From the NCBI GenBank assembly GCA_035293245.1, contig DATDOO010000130.1, positions 1 to 25,832 of the forward strand: 25,832 nucleotides of DNA. Direction: 5' to 3'. This DNA comes from DATDOO01 sp035293245 (GTDB lineage Bacteria; Pseudomonadota; Gammaproteobacteria; Methylococcales; Methylococcaceae). The position numbers and the translations under genes are program-made. Below the pieces are notes generated by a model that did no database searches, had not been told where the DNA came from, and was given only the letters and a program-made list of their open reading frames with translations. Positions 1 to 7,670 of this stretch are shown here, in pieces (the first letter of the stretch is position 1; every line of letters begins with the position of its first letter).

Positions 1-1302
1 GAAGGCGCGGCGGAAGGCTTCGAGGAAATAAGCCGCGCCCAGCACGGCCGCCAGCAGCACGGCCAGGCCGAGGCCCGTATGGGCTTGCAGCGCGCCGAGA
101 ACGATCAGGTGTTCGGCGGCGAAGCCGTTGGTGCCCGGTACGCCGATGCTGGCCGCGCCCAGTACGAAAAATCCGCTGGCCAGGAGCGGCATGGCGCGCG
201 CTGCGCCGCCGAGGTGAATCAGATCCGTGGTCCCCAGACGATGGTGTAAAAAGCCCGTCAGCAGAAACAGTCCGCCGGTGATCAGGGTGAAGTTGGCCAG
301 TTGGAACACCGCGCCTTGTACGCCTTGCACGTTGAGGGCCGCGAGACCGACGAGGACGAGGCCGACGTGGCTGACGCTGGAGAAGGCCAGCATGCGCCGG
401 AGATTGCCTTGGCTTAGGGCCAGCAGCGCACCGTACAAGGCGCCGGCGATGCCGAGCAGGGTCAACAGGCCGGCCTGTTCGCGCGCGGCCGCGGGAGCGA
501 GCGGCAGGGCGAAGCGCAGGATTCCGTACGCGCCGATCTTGATCCCCACCAGCAGGGCCGCCAGCCCGGTCGGGCCTTCCATCGCCAGGCGCGGCAACCA
601 GACGTGGAAGGGAAACAGCGGCATTTTCACGGCGAAGCCGAGCAGCAACAGCAGGAAGATCAGCGATTGCCTTGCGGGCGGCGGCGGGTGGTCGAGCAGG
701 TGCAGGTAGTCGAAGGACAGTCCTCCATCGCCCGGTCCCAGTGCCAGCAAAATGAAGCCGAACAGCAGCGGCACGCCGCCCGCCAGCATCATGAGGGTGT
801 ATTTGGCGGCGGCGAAACGGCGCTGCGGTCCGACGCCCCATAGGCTGACCAGGAAAAACACCGCCGGCAGCGTCAGTTCCCAGAACAGGAAGAACAAAAC
901 AAGGTCCAGGGCGCAGAAAATGCCCAGCGTGACGCTTTCCAGGGCGAGCAGCAAAGCGAAGTACAGCCGCGTCATGTGTGAAATCGAAGTCCAGGACGCC
1001 AGCATGACCAGAACGGTCAGCAAGGCCGTCAGGGGCAGGAACAGGGCGGACACCCCGTCCACGCCGACTTGCCAGTGAATATCGAGTGAGGCGATCCAGG
1101 TACGCTTTTCCAGGAACTGCATGTCGCCCCGCGCCGTGTCGAGACCCAGGAGGGGCAGCAGGCACAGGCCCAGCTCCAGCAGGGCGGCGACCAGCGCGGC
1201 GCGGCGCGCAAGCGTGGCATCGTCGATGAAAAACAACCCCGCCGCGGCGACCAGGGGTAGGAAAATCACCAAACTGAGCAAGGGAAAGCCGGACGGGAGC
1301 AT
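1..1302 (-). CDS. NuoM-like proton-channel subunit of the DabA cluster (partial)
   Basis: This is the last visible gene of the five-gene operon. It starts at ATG 1302 and stays open to the window edge, so about 434 residues are visible and the C-terminus is missing. The translation is almost entirely hydrophobic helices and matches the NuoM/NuoL/MrpD antiporter-like family (proton-conducting membrane transporter). The hallmark charges are present: Glu at about residue 142 in FWELT (TM5), a Lys in the FAVKMPLFPFHVWLP motif (TM7), and a Lys in VGIKIGAYG (TM8). It follows the previous gene by 14 bases, with no clear Shine-Dalgarno, so translational coupling is likely. By inference it is a proton-translocating partner of DabA rather than a subunit of true Complex I, because no nuoA-I genes are present. 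The exact subunit name (M-like versus N-like) is uncertain. Confidence 0.85.
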   Translation of the reverse strand, partial: MLPSGFPLLSLVIFLPLVAAAGLFFIDDATLARRAALVAALLELGLCLLPLLGLDTARGDMQFLEKRTWIASLDIHWQVGVDGVSALFLPLTALLTVLVMLASWTSISHMTRLYFALLLALESVTLGIFCALDLVLFFLFWELTLPAVFFLVSLWGVGPQRRFAAAKYTLMMLAGGVPLLFGFILLALGPGDGGLSFDYLHLLDHPPPPARQSLIFLLLLLGFAVKMPLFPFHVWLPRLAMEGPTGLAALLVGIKIGAYGILRFALPLAPAAAREQAGLLTLLGIAGALYGALLALSQGNLRRMLAFSSVSHVGLVLVGLAALNVQGVQGAVFQLANFTLITGGLFLLTGFLHHRLGTTDLIHLGGAARAMPLLASGFFVLGAASIGVPGTNGFAAEHLIVLGALQAHTGLGLAVLLAAVLGAAYFLEAFRRAF

Positions 1303-1316
1303 GCGGAAAATTCGGT

Positions 1317-2738
1317 TTAAGGTTGGGGTTCGTCGAGGAAGGCTTCCAGCAGCGGCGGCAGGGCGTCGTCGATGTGTTCCAGCCACGGATGGGTGTGGAA
1401 GCCCGCCAGCAGCGCCAGCGACACCGCGCCGGCCAGAAGGTGCTCGCATAGGGAGAGCGGGGCCGGCGGGCCGTGGCGCCTGGCTTTGCGCCGCGCCAGA
1501 AACACGCGCTGGAAGGCCCCGAGCAAAAAAGCGGCCGTCAGCACGTTGCCCAGGGCCAAGGCCACCGTCATGGCCGGCCCGTGGCTTTCCAGCAGGCCGT
1601 CGAGCAACAAGTGGGCGGCGTCGAACCCCGGCGTTCCCGGCATGGCCATCAGGCTGAGCGCGGCGATGAGGAACATCAATCCCAGCGCGGGCAGGGTATC
1701 GAACACGCCGCCCAGGCGCGGCAGCAGTGCGGTGCCGCAGCGCATGATGGTCAGTTCCGCGGCCAGGAACAGCCCGGCGGAGGCCAGCCCGGTCTCCAGC
1801 AACATCAGCATCGCGCCGCGCAGGCCGTTCAGATTGAGGGTCAGGATGCCCAACAGCAGCGCCGAGGTATGGCTCACCACCGCGAAGGCCAGCATGCGCC
1901 GAAAATTGGTTTGGTTGAGCGCCATGAGGGCGCCGTAAAACACACCCGCAATGGCCAGCAGGCTCAGGGCGTCGTGCCAGCGCGCCAGCGCTTCGGGAAA
2001 CGGGGGCAGAATGAAGCGGACGATGCCGTACAAACCGGTCTTGGCTCCGCCCAGCAGCACCACCGCCACGGCCGCCAGACCGCCGTGCCGCGCCGCTTCC
2101 GGAAACCAGCCGTGCAAAGGAAACAGCGGCAGGCGCAGGAAAAATCCGCACAGCAGCAGGACGAAGGCGGCCTGGGGCGGGACGCCGGCAGCCGGGAGCA
2201 GGGCGGTACCGAGAAGCCCGAACAACAGTCCGCTGCCGGAAAACTGCAGGAAGCGGATCGCCGTGCGGCTCCGGCCGGTATCGGCGGAAAAGCGCCATAG
2301 CATGAAAGCGGCCGCGCCGGTTTCCAGGGCGGCGAACAGCCAGAACAGCCAGGGGTTCGTCGCGCAGAACAGGCCCAGCAGCGCGGTCAGGTAAACCAGC
2401 ACCGCCGTCACATAACCCCGTCCTGCGCCCAGGGCCAGGCCGTAAAGCAGGGCCAGGAGGGCCAGGAAGGCGCTCAGGGCGGGGAACAGCACGCTGACGC
2501 CGTCCAGTCCCAGCGCGTAGCGCAACGGCCCGAGGACAAATCCGCTTTCGGCGAATTGCATGGCGCCGCTGTCCGTGTCGAAGGAGGCAAGCAAGGCCAC
2601 GATCACGGCCAGTTCCGCAGTTGCCACGCCGAGGCCGATGGGGATCGTCCATTGCTCCGGCACGAAACGCAAGCCTGCGGCGGCGGCGAGGGGCAGCCAG
2701 ACCAGCAGGCTCAGCAGGGGAAAGGATTCGGCGAGCAT
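1317..2738 (-). CDS. Degenerate NuoM-like membrane subunit of the DabA cluster
   Basis: A 473-residue membrane protein of the NuoL/M/N fold. The start is ATG 2738, whose A is also the last base of the upstream dabB stop (TGATG), a classical coupled start. A much longer reading in the same frame (from about 4217) has a non-membrane N-terminal half antisense-like to nothing but out of frame with dabB, so it was not used. The family frame is recognisable: FPLHGWFP at about residues 206-213 and KTGLYG at about 233. However, the conserved TM5 Glu of the FWE motif is replaced (FAA at about 135-137, with a Glu two positions later), and the TM7 Lys is an Arg at about 202. If those residues drive proton transfer as in Complex I, this copy may be a structural or altered-coupling subunit. 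It is clearly a real gene because it is intact and coupled on both sides. Confidence 0.85.
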   Translation of the reverse strand: MLAESFPLLSLLVWLPLAAAAGLRFVPEQWTIPIGLGVATAELAVIVALLASFDTDSGAMQFAESGFVLGPLRYALGLDGVSVLFPALSAFLALLALLYGLALGAGRGYVTAVLVYLTALLGLFCATNPWLFWLFAALETGAAAFMLWRFSADTGRSRTAIRFLQFSGSGLLFGLLGTALLPAAGVPPQAAFVLLLCGFFLRLPLFPLHGWFPEAARHGGLAAVAVVLLGGAKTGLYGIVRFILPPFPEALARWHDALSLLAIAGVFYGALMALNQTNFRRMLAFAVVSHTSALLLGILTLNLNGLRGAMLMLLETGLASAGLFLAAELTIMRCGTALLPRLGGVFDTLPALGLMFLIAALSLMAMPGTPGFDAAHLLLDGLLESHGPAMTVALALGNVLTAAFLLGAFQRVFLARRKARRHGPPAPLSLCEHLLAGAVSLALLAGFHTHPWLEHIDDALPPLLEAFLDEPQP

Positions 2739-4297
2739 CAGGTGGCTGCCAGCAAGAGGATGATGACCAGCGTGAAAGCGTAGCGCGGCTGGGCCAGGCG
2801 TTGTTCCAGCCGGTTGAGCAGATGGCCCAGACGCCGCCCCGGCCCGATCCAGCCATGGCTGACGCCGTGGAGGATCCAGCGTTCCTCGAAAACGTGCAGC
2901 AAGGCCGCGGCCGTCTGGGTCGACCGACCGAAAAGTCCCGGCGCGCTTCCCACGTGCTGGGCGCGTTGCAGGGCGCCGAGGCGTTGTTCTTCCCACTGGG
3001 CCAGGGAAGACAGCGCCCGCACTGCGGGGGACGGCAGGCCGACGAGCCGGTTGACCGCGCGTTCGTCGAAGGCTTCCAGGTCGCGGGACAGGTTCTGCAC
3101 CGGCCGCACCAGCAGCCAGTCCAGGAACGGCTCCAGCCAGAAGCGTTGCAGGGCGGCCGCATACAGCGCGCGTTGTCCGGCCAGGGCAGGTGCGACGGGG
3201 CGGGTGCGCCGGCCCAAAGTCTGGTGCATCAGCGACGGGGCGCTCAGGAACTGGTAGCCGCGCAGCACGGCGTGGGCGGCCATGTGCCAGGTGGCCAGCG
3301 TCCACCAGCCCAGCCCGCAGGCGAGAAACATCAGTCCGACTTGTCCGAGGGTGGAGAACATCAACGCGGATTTCACGTCGGTCTGCACCAGCCCGCACAG
3401 GAAGCCGTACAGCGCAGTGAACAGGCCCAGCGCGGCGAGTAGCGCCATGGCCGGAGGGGACTGCTCGAACAAGGGTTCCAGCCGGAGCAGCAGGAAAACC
3501 CCGGCGTGCACCATCACCGCGCCGTAGGAAAAGGCGCTGGAGGGCGTGGGGCCTTCCAGCGCCCGGGCGATCCACGGGGCGAACGGGCCCTGCGCCGACT
3601 TGGCCGCCGCCGCCAACAGGAAGCATCCGGCAACGACGGTCGCCTGTACGGGAGTCAGGTGCGCCGCGTGGTCGAGAATCACCGGCCAGTCGATGCCGCC
3701 CAGCCAGACGAAGGACAGCACGATGCCGAGCACGAAACCGGCGTCGCCCAGCCGGTTGGTGACGAAGACGCGCGTGGCGTTGCGGCTGGCGGTATCGCGG
3801 TCGTATGCATAGGCGATGAGCAGGTAAGAACAGAGGCCGGCGATTTCCCAGCCCATGAAGGTCAAGGTGGCATTGCCGCCCAGTGCCAGCAGGTTCATCG
3901 CTCCGCCGAACAGGGACAGGAGAGCGAAAAAGCGATGGTAGCCCGGCTCGCGGTGCATGTAGTTGACCGAAAATCGCGCCACCAGCAGGGAAAAATAAGA
4001 GCCGACCAGCGACAACGCGAGACCGGGCGCGTCGGCGCGGAAGTTGAGGGCGATGCGGTAAGCGCCGCTGGTCAGCCAGGTTCCCAGTTCCATTTGCTCC
4101 GGGATCTGATTGGTCGACCGCAGGTAGAGCAAGGCGAGGGCGAGGAAAAAGGAGATTGCCGCCGCGCCCAGGGCGATGCGTCCGGTCGTTTTCTCGCAAC
4201 GCTCCCCGTCCAGCCATCCCGTGACCGCGCCGCCGCCGATGAGCAGTGCGGCGAGAAACGGCAGGGCAGGGATCAGGGCGACAAGGATTTCAGGCAT
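2738..4297 (-). CDS. dabB: NuoL-like DabB subunit of the inorganic-carbon transporter
   Basis: A 519-residue polytopic membrane protein of the NuoL/MrpA-like family (COG1009), the membrane partner of DabA in DAB dissolved-inorganic-carbon accumulation systems. It is shorter than a Complex I NuoL (about 610), as expected for DabB. Visible family signatures are GWEIAGLCSYLLI with Glu about 151, AKSAQGPFAPW with Lys about 233, EGPTPSS, and QTDVKSALMFSTLGQVG with Lys about 309. The His found in NuoL's ALIHAATMV segment is a Tyr here (AFSYGAVMV). A soluble amphipathic stretch covers roughly residues 360-500 before a last helix. The ATG at 4297 lies inside the end of dabA (8-base overlap) with a GGAG about 9 bases upstream. 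The role is assigned from adjacency to DabA plus family resemblance. Whether it conducts H+ or Na+ cannot be read from sequence. Confidence 0.85.
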   Translation of the reverse strand: MPEILVALIPALPFLAALLIGGGAVTGWLDGERCEKTTGRIALGAAAISFFLALALLYLRSTNQIPEQMELGTWLTSGAYRIALNFRADAPGLALSLVGSYFSLLVARFSVNYMHREPGYHRFFALLSLFGGAMNLLALGGNATLTFMGWEIAGLCSYLLIAYAYDRDTASRNATRVFVTNRLGDAGFVLGIVLSFVWLGGIDWPVILDHAAHLTPVQATVVAGCFLLAAAAKSAQGPFAPWIARALEGPTPSSAFSYGAVMVHAGVFLLLRLEPLFEQSPPAMALLAALGLFTALYGFLCGLVQTDVKSALMFSTLGQVGLMFLACGLGWWTLATWHMAAHAVLRGYQFLSAPSLMHQTLGRRTRPVAPALAGQRALYAAALQRFWLEPFLDWLLVRPVQNLSRDLEAFDERAVNRLVGLPSPAVRALSSLAQWEEQRLGALQRAQHVGSAPGLFGRSTQTAAALLHVFEERWILHGVSHGWIGPGRRLGHLLNRLEQRLAQPRYAFTLVIILLLAAT

Positions 4298-7200
4298 ACA
4301 GCACGTCTCCGGTCCCCCCCTTTCGCAAAGGGGGGTTAGGGGGGATTTTCAGACCTTGCCGCGTGGGATCACCCGAAAAATCCCCCCTGCCCCCCTTTTC
4401 CAAAGGGGGGGAAGAGGTGTCACGGGTAAGGAGGAGGTCTGGCTGGCGGATCAGCACCGGTGGCAGCGGCTCGCTGTGGCCGGCGTACCAGTCGGGCGAT
4501 TTTTCCACTTCGCGCAGCGTGTGCGGCTTGCCGTGCCAGGGGACGAAACCCGTGCCGGGTGCGAAGACCGACAACTCGCCCGTTTCCGGATGGATAGCGC
4601 TCAGGTGCAGCCAGGCATTGCCCACCAGTTCCTGGATGGCCGGCTGGCGCCGGTAGATGGCGCCGAGCACCTCATCGGTCTGTTCCACGACGAGTTGCAG
4701 GCGCATGGCTTCGTGGATCTCGGCCATCTGCCGCGGCAGGCCCGTGCGCAAATCGCTGGAGGCGCCCTCCATGACGCCGAACAAGCCGGTGACGTTATGG
4801 GGCGTTTTGCTGCCGCAGCCGAAGCGCTCGTTGTTCACGGTGGAAAAGTAATATTCCAGGTTGATGCCCGCGCCCACCGGCCCCACGTTCAGAAGAATGC
4901 CCTCGACGATCTTGCCGTCCGGGTCCTGGGTCGGGTCGTAGGAGATGAGGAACACGCGGCGGTCGAAAAACGCCCCTTGCGTCACGCTGCGCCGTCCCAC
5001 CACGGCGAAGGCGTTGGTGGCATGGCCCAGTTCCGGGCGCGCCTGGCTGAAGTCGGCGGCGCGCCCGACGATGTGGCGCAAGGCCTGTTTCAGACCCGGC
5101 CGGCGCGGCGCGGAAGCGAGGCGCCGGCAGCGTTCATGGGCCGACCAACGGCGGGCATGATCCAGTTCCACCACCAGCTTGGCGTGTGCCGGGCGGTGGG
5201 AGGCGGGGAGATCGGCCAGGTCGTACCAGAGGATTTCCTCGTCGCAGGTGTTGTGCTCGGAACCGAGGAACCAGGTGTCTGGCGGAATGGAGATGCCGCG
5301 TTGGGCGAGCAGCTCCCGGATTTCCGGCCGGTTGGCCATGGCGGCGAAGGCGCGGGCGTTGGGCCCGCCGTGCCGCCCGCTGCACGCGCCGCAGTCGTAG
5401 GCGGCGAGATGGGGGTTGTTGCGGCTGATGGAGCCGTGTCCCGCCAAAACCACCAGCGGCGCGAAGCCGTCGGTGAGGCCGGTGTTGCGCAAAAAGCCGG
5501 CGACACGATCCGCCTGTTCGTGGTCGGTGAGTCCCAGGCGCGGCGCCTCCGGGGTGGCGGGCTTGCCGTCGTCCGCGGCGGTCAGGGCCAGTTGCGTCGG
5601 CACCGCGGGCGTGAACCGCTCCCCGATCCGCCGGGCGAACCGCTCCAGCGCCAGCGGCAGGAACGTCCTGAGGCCCAGGAGCGGTGCAACCAGCGGGGCC
5701 AGCGCATCGATGAGGAGATGCGAGGTAAACAGATTGCGGCGGATCTCCTGGTGGAACAGCCGGTTTAGCGCGCCGGACAGGCTGCGCCTGCGGTCATGGA
5801 TCAGCCGCGTCTGTTCCGCGCCGGGGCGCGGAATTTCCCGTACCTCATGCGCCGGCGCGACCACCACCGGACACAGGGGCGTGACCTCCGCGTCGTCCAG
5901 GCCGCGCCAGTTCATTGCCACGCCGAAGAAGCCCGCCGCGCCCAGGGTTTCGATGCGCGGATTGTGTTCCTCCAGGTGGCGGCGGATGGCTTCCTCGCGG
6001 TCGTCCATGCAGAAGATGACCTGCGCTTCCGGACGCGCGGCGCGCGTCGCCCAGCGACCGCGCCCGCGGTTTTCCCTCAGTGCGGCGAAGACGGCGTCGC
6101 GGTAGTGATTTTCGTACGCGCTCAGCCAGATCATGCCGCGCTGGGTGGGGGAGAGTTCGTCCAGCACTTCGAGCAGCCGTCCGCCCTGGGTGGAACCGAG
6201 CGCCTGCACGTCGGCCGCAGACAGGCCGAGATGCTGGGCGAGCACAAATATCCGCCAGGCGCCGTCGTGGGCGCCGCGTCCGGTTTCGGTGCTGTGCTGC
6301 CAGGTCCAGATCAGGTCGGCCAGGCCCCGCCAGCTTTCGAGGCTGGCGCGCTGCAGATGGGTGTCGGCGAGCAGGCGGCGGGCGAAGGTGGCCAGGTATT
6401 CGGGCAGTTCGCCGGCGTGATAGGCGGCGCGAGCCAGGTATTCGCAGGGGTTGGCGCGGAAGTAGGCGGCGAGGGTGTCCAGCCGGGCATCCAGTGCCCA
6501 GGTCTTGCGGCACAATTCGGACAGCCACAGGCCGTCCACCGTCAGGCGCAACGCCAGCCAGTCCGCCAGATCCGCCGGCGCTTCGCGGTTGGCGGCGTAG
6601 CGCGGCTGGTGGTGCCGCCAGTTGAACTGGCCGCTCCAGCCGGGAATTTCCAGGGCGATGCGGGCCAGATAGCCTTCGCGCCGCAGGTCGGGAATCCCCA
6701 GGCGCTCCAGGGCGGCGAGGATGGCGTCCAGGGGATCTTCGGGCAGCGCCGCCAGCGTTTCGTGCGCGCCGGGCAGTTCCGCCAGCAGCCAGTTGGCGTC
6801 GCGGGCGGCGAGGGCCCGGAAGCTCGCCCACAGGCCGCGGTCCCGTTCCGGCGGATTCCAGGCCGCCAGCCCTTCGTCGAGATGCGCGGCGCCCAGGCGG
6901 ATCAGCAGCGGACGCACCGTGGCGAGGGTATCCCGCCCGGTGAGACGGCGCAGCCATTCACCCAGACTCAACCCCTGGCCGATGTCGGCCGCGTCCTTTT
7001 CCACCCGCGCCAGGGCGTGTTCGCGCATCGCCTGGTTCACGCCGGTCGCAGCGCCGTCCCTGGAGCGGAGGGACAGGGTTTCCGCTTGTGTCTGGGACAG
7101 GTCGAGCAGTTCTTCCGGATGCAGGCGGAATTCGCCCAGGCCGAACAGGTCCAGGCAGGCCGCCCAAAGCTCCGGTAGGGGCGAACTGGTTCGCCCAGTG

Positions 7201-7670
7201 CGAGGTTCCTGGGTTACGCCGGGATGGACGTGCCGCAAAGCGCCCTCTTCCTCGATCCGCCAGATCAGTTGCGCCGGGGTGAGCGCTTCCAGGCCGTGGA
7301 GGAGCGAAATGCGCAGTACTTCGCGGCGAGTGATGGGGGTGTCACCGGCCATGGCCAGGCTTTCGTCCGGATCGAGTTCCGCCCGCGCGTCCAGGGCAGC
7401 CTCCAGTTCATCCGCGGCGATGCGCCCGGCGGCGAAATGGCGGCGGAACGTTTCCTCGGGCCAGAAGGCGTGAATGCCGGTGACCTTTTCCGCCTCCTCC
7501 AGCGCCGTTTCGAAGGGCAGGTGCTGGAAGCCGTGCAGGGTGTTGTGGTGGACGAAGTTGAGAATCGGCGCCTGGCCGGGGAGGACATGGTCGAGATGCT
7601 CGATGGCGCGGCGCAGGCGCGCACGCGGATCGGCCGCGGGCTCCGGATGGTGTGGATGCGGCGGGGTCAC
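4290..7670 (-). CDS. dabA: DabA, DUF2309 inorganic-carbon transporter subunit
   Basis: A 1126-residue soluble protein of the DUF2309/UPF0753 family, the carbonic-anhydrase-like DabA subunit that is thought to convert CO2 to bicarbonate vectorially with its NuoL-like partner. Zinc-site residues fit the family: Cys554 and Asp556 in FCMDDREE, His745 in LAGHGS and Cys760 in AYDCGAC, with a His-to-Cys spacing of 15. The N-terminal half also carries the family's conserved FVHHNTLHGFQ segment (about 39-49). The start is GTG 7670, overlapping the upstream stop as GTGA. The last 40 or so residues (about 1087-1119) are unusual: they are encoded by a palindromic repeat and read as low-complexity PPLEKGG/PPLRKGG, so the native C-terminus probably lay near residue 1085. 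The family assignment is firm. In vivo function is inferred from characterised homologues. Confidence 0.93.
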   Translation of the reverse strand: MTPPHPHHPEPAADPRARLRRAIEHLDHVLPGQAPILNFVHHNTLHGFQHLPFETALEEAEKVTGIHAFWPEETFRRHFAAGRIAADELEAALDARAELDPDESLAMAGDTPITRREVLRISLLHGLEALTPAQLIWRIEEEGALRHVHPGVTQEPRTGRTSSPLPELWAACLDLFGLGEFRLHPEELLDLSQTQAETLSLRSRDGAATGVNQAMREHALARVEKDAADIGQGLSLGEWLRRLTGRDTLATVRPLLIRLGAAHLDEGLAAWNPPERDRGLWASFRALAARDANWLLAELPGAHETLAALPEDPLDAILAALERLGIPDLRREGYLARIALEIPGWSGQFNWRHHQPRYAANREAPADLADWLALRLTVDGLWLSELCRKTWALDARLDTLAAYFRANPCEYLARAAYHAGELPEYLATFARRLLADTHLQRASLESWRGLADLIWTWQHSTETGRGAHDGAWRIFVLAQHLGLSAADVQALGSTQGGRLLEVLDELSPTQRGMIWLSAYENHYRDAVFAALRENRGRGRWATRAARPEAQVIFCMDDREEAIRRHLEEHNPRIETLGAAGFFGVAMNWRGLDDAEVTPLCPVVVAPAHEVREIPRPGAEQTRLIHDRRRSLSGALNRLFHQEIRRNLFTSHLLIDALAPLVAPLLGLRTFLPLALERFARRIGERFTPAVPTQLALTAADDGKPATPEAPRLGLTDHEQADRVAGFLRNTGLTDGFAPLVVLAGHGSISRNNPHLAAYDCGACSGRHGGPNARAFAAMANRPEIRELLAQRGISIPPDTWFLGSEHNTCDEEILWYDLADLPASHRPAHAKLVVELDHARRWSAHERCRRLASAPRRPGLKQALRHIVGRAADFSQARPELGHATNAFAVVGRRSVTQGAFFDRRVFLISYDPTQDPDGKIVEGILLNVGPVGAGINLEYYFSTVNNERFGCGSKTPHNVTGLFGVMEGASSDLRTGLPRQMAEIHEAMRLQLVVEQTDEVLGAIYRRQPAIQELVGNAWLHLSAIHPETGELSVFAPGTGFVPWHGKPHTLREVEKSPDWYAGHSEPLPPVLIRQPDLLLTRDTSSPPLEKGGRGDFSGDPTRQGLKIPPNPPLRKGGTGDVLYA
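4314..4411. repeat. 98-bp palindromic repeat inside the 3' end of dabA
   Basis: Two inverted arms of about 36 bases (4314-4349 and 4376-4411) face each other around a 26-base centre. Each arm contains its own small palindrome of C-tract, TTTCGCAAA or TTTTCCAAA, and G-tract, so the whole folds as a long hairpin or as two small ones. Read on the minus strand it stays open and adds about 33 residues to DabA (PPLEKGG ... PPLRKGG). This KGG-rich peptide signature is typical of dispersed palindromic repeats in bacterial genomes. The repeat sits only 17 bases from the dabB start, so it could also affect translation or mRNA stability between dabA and dabB. Confidence 0.85.

Noticed and set aside
2739..4217. 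Long N-terminal extension of the degenerate NuoM-like gene (total 966 residues)
   Set aside because: It lies wholly inside dabB in another frame, is Arg/Pro-rich and non-membrane, and the true start at 2738 is coupled to the dabB stop.
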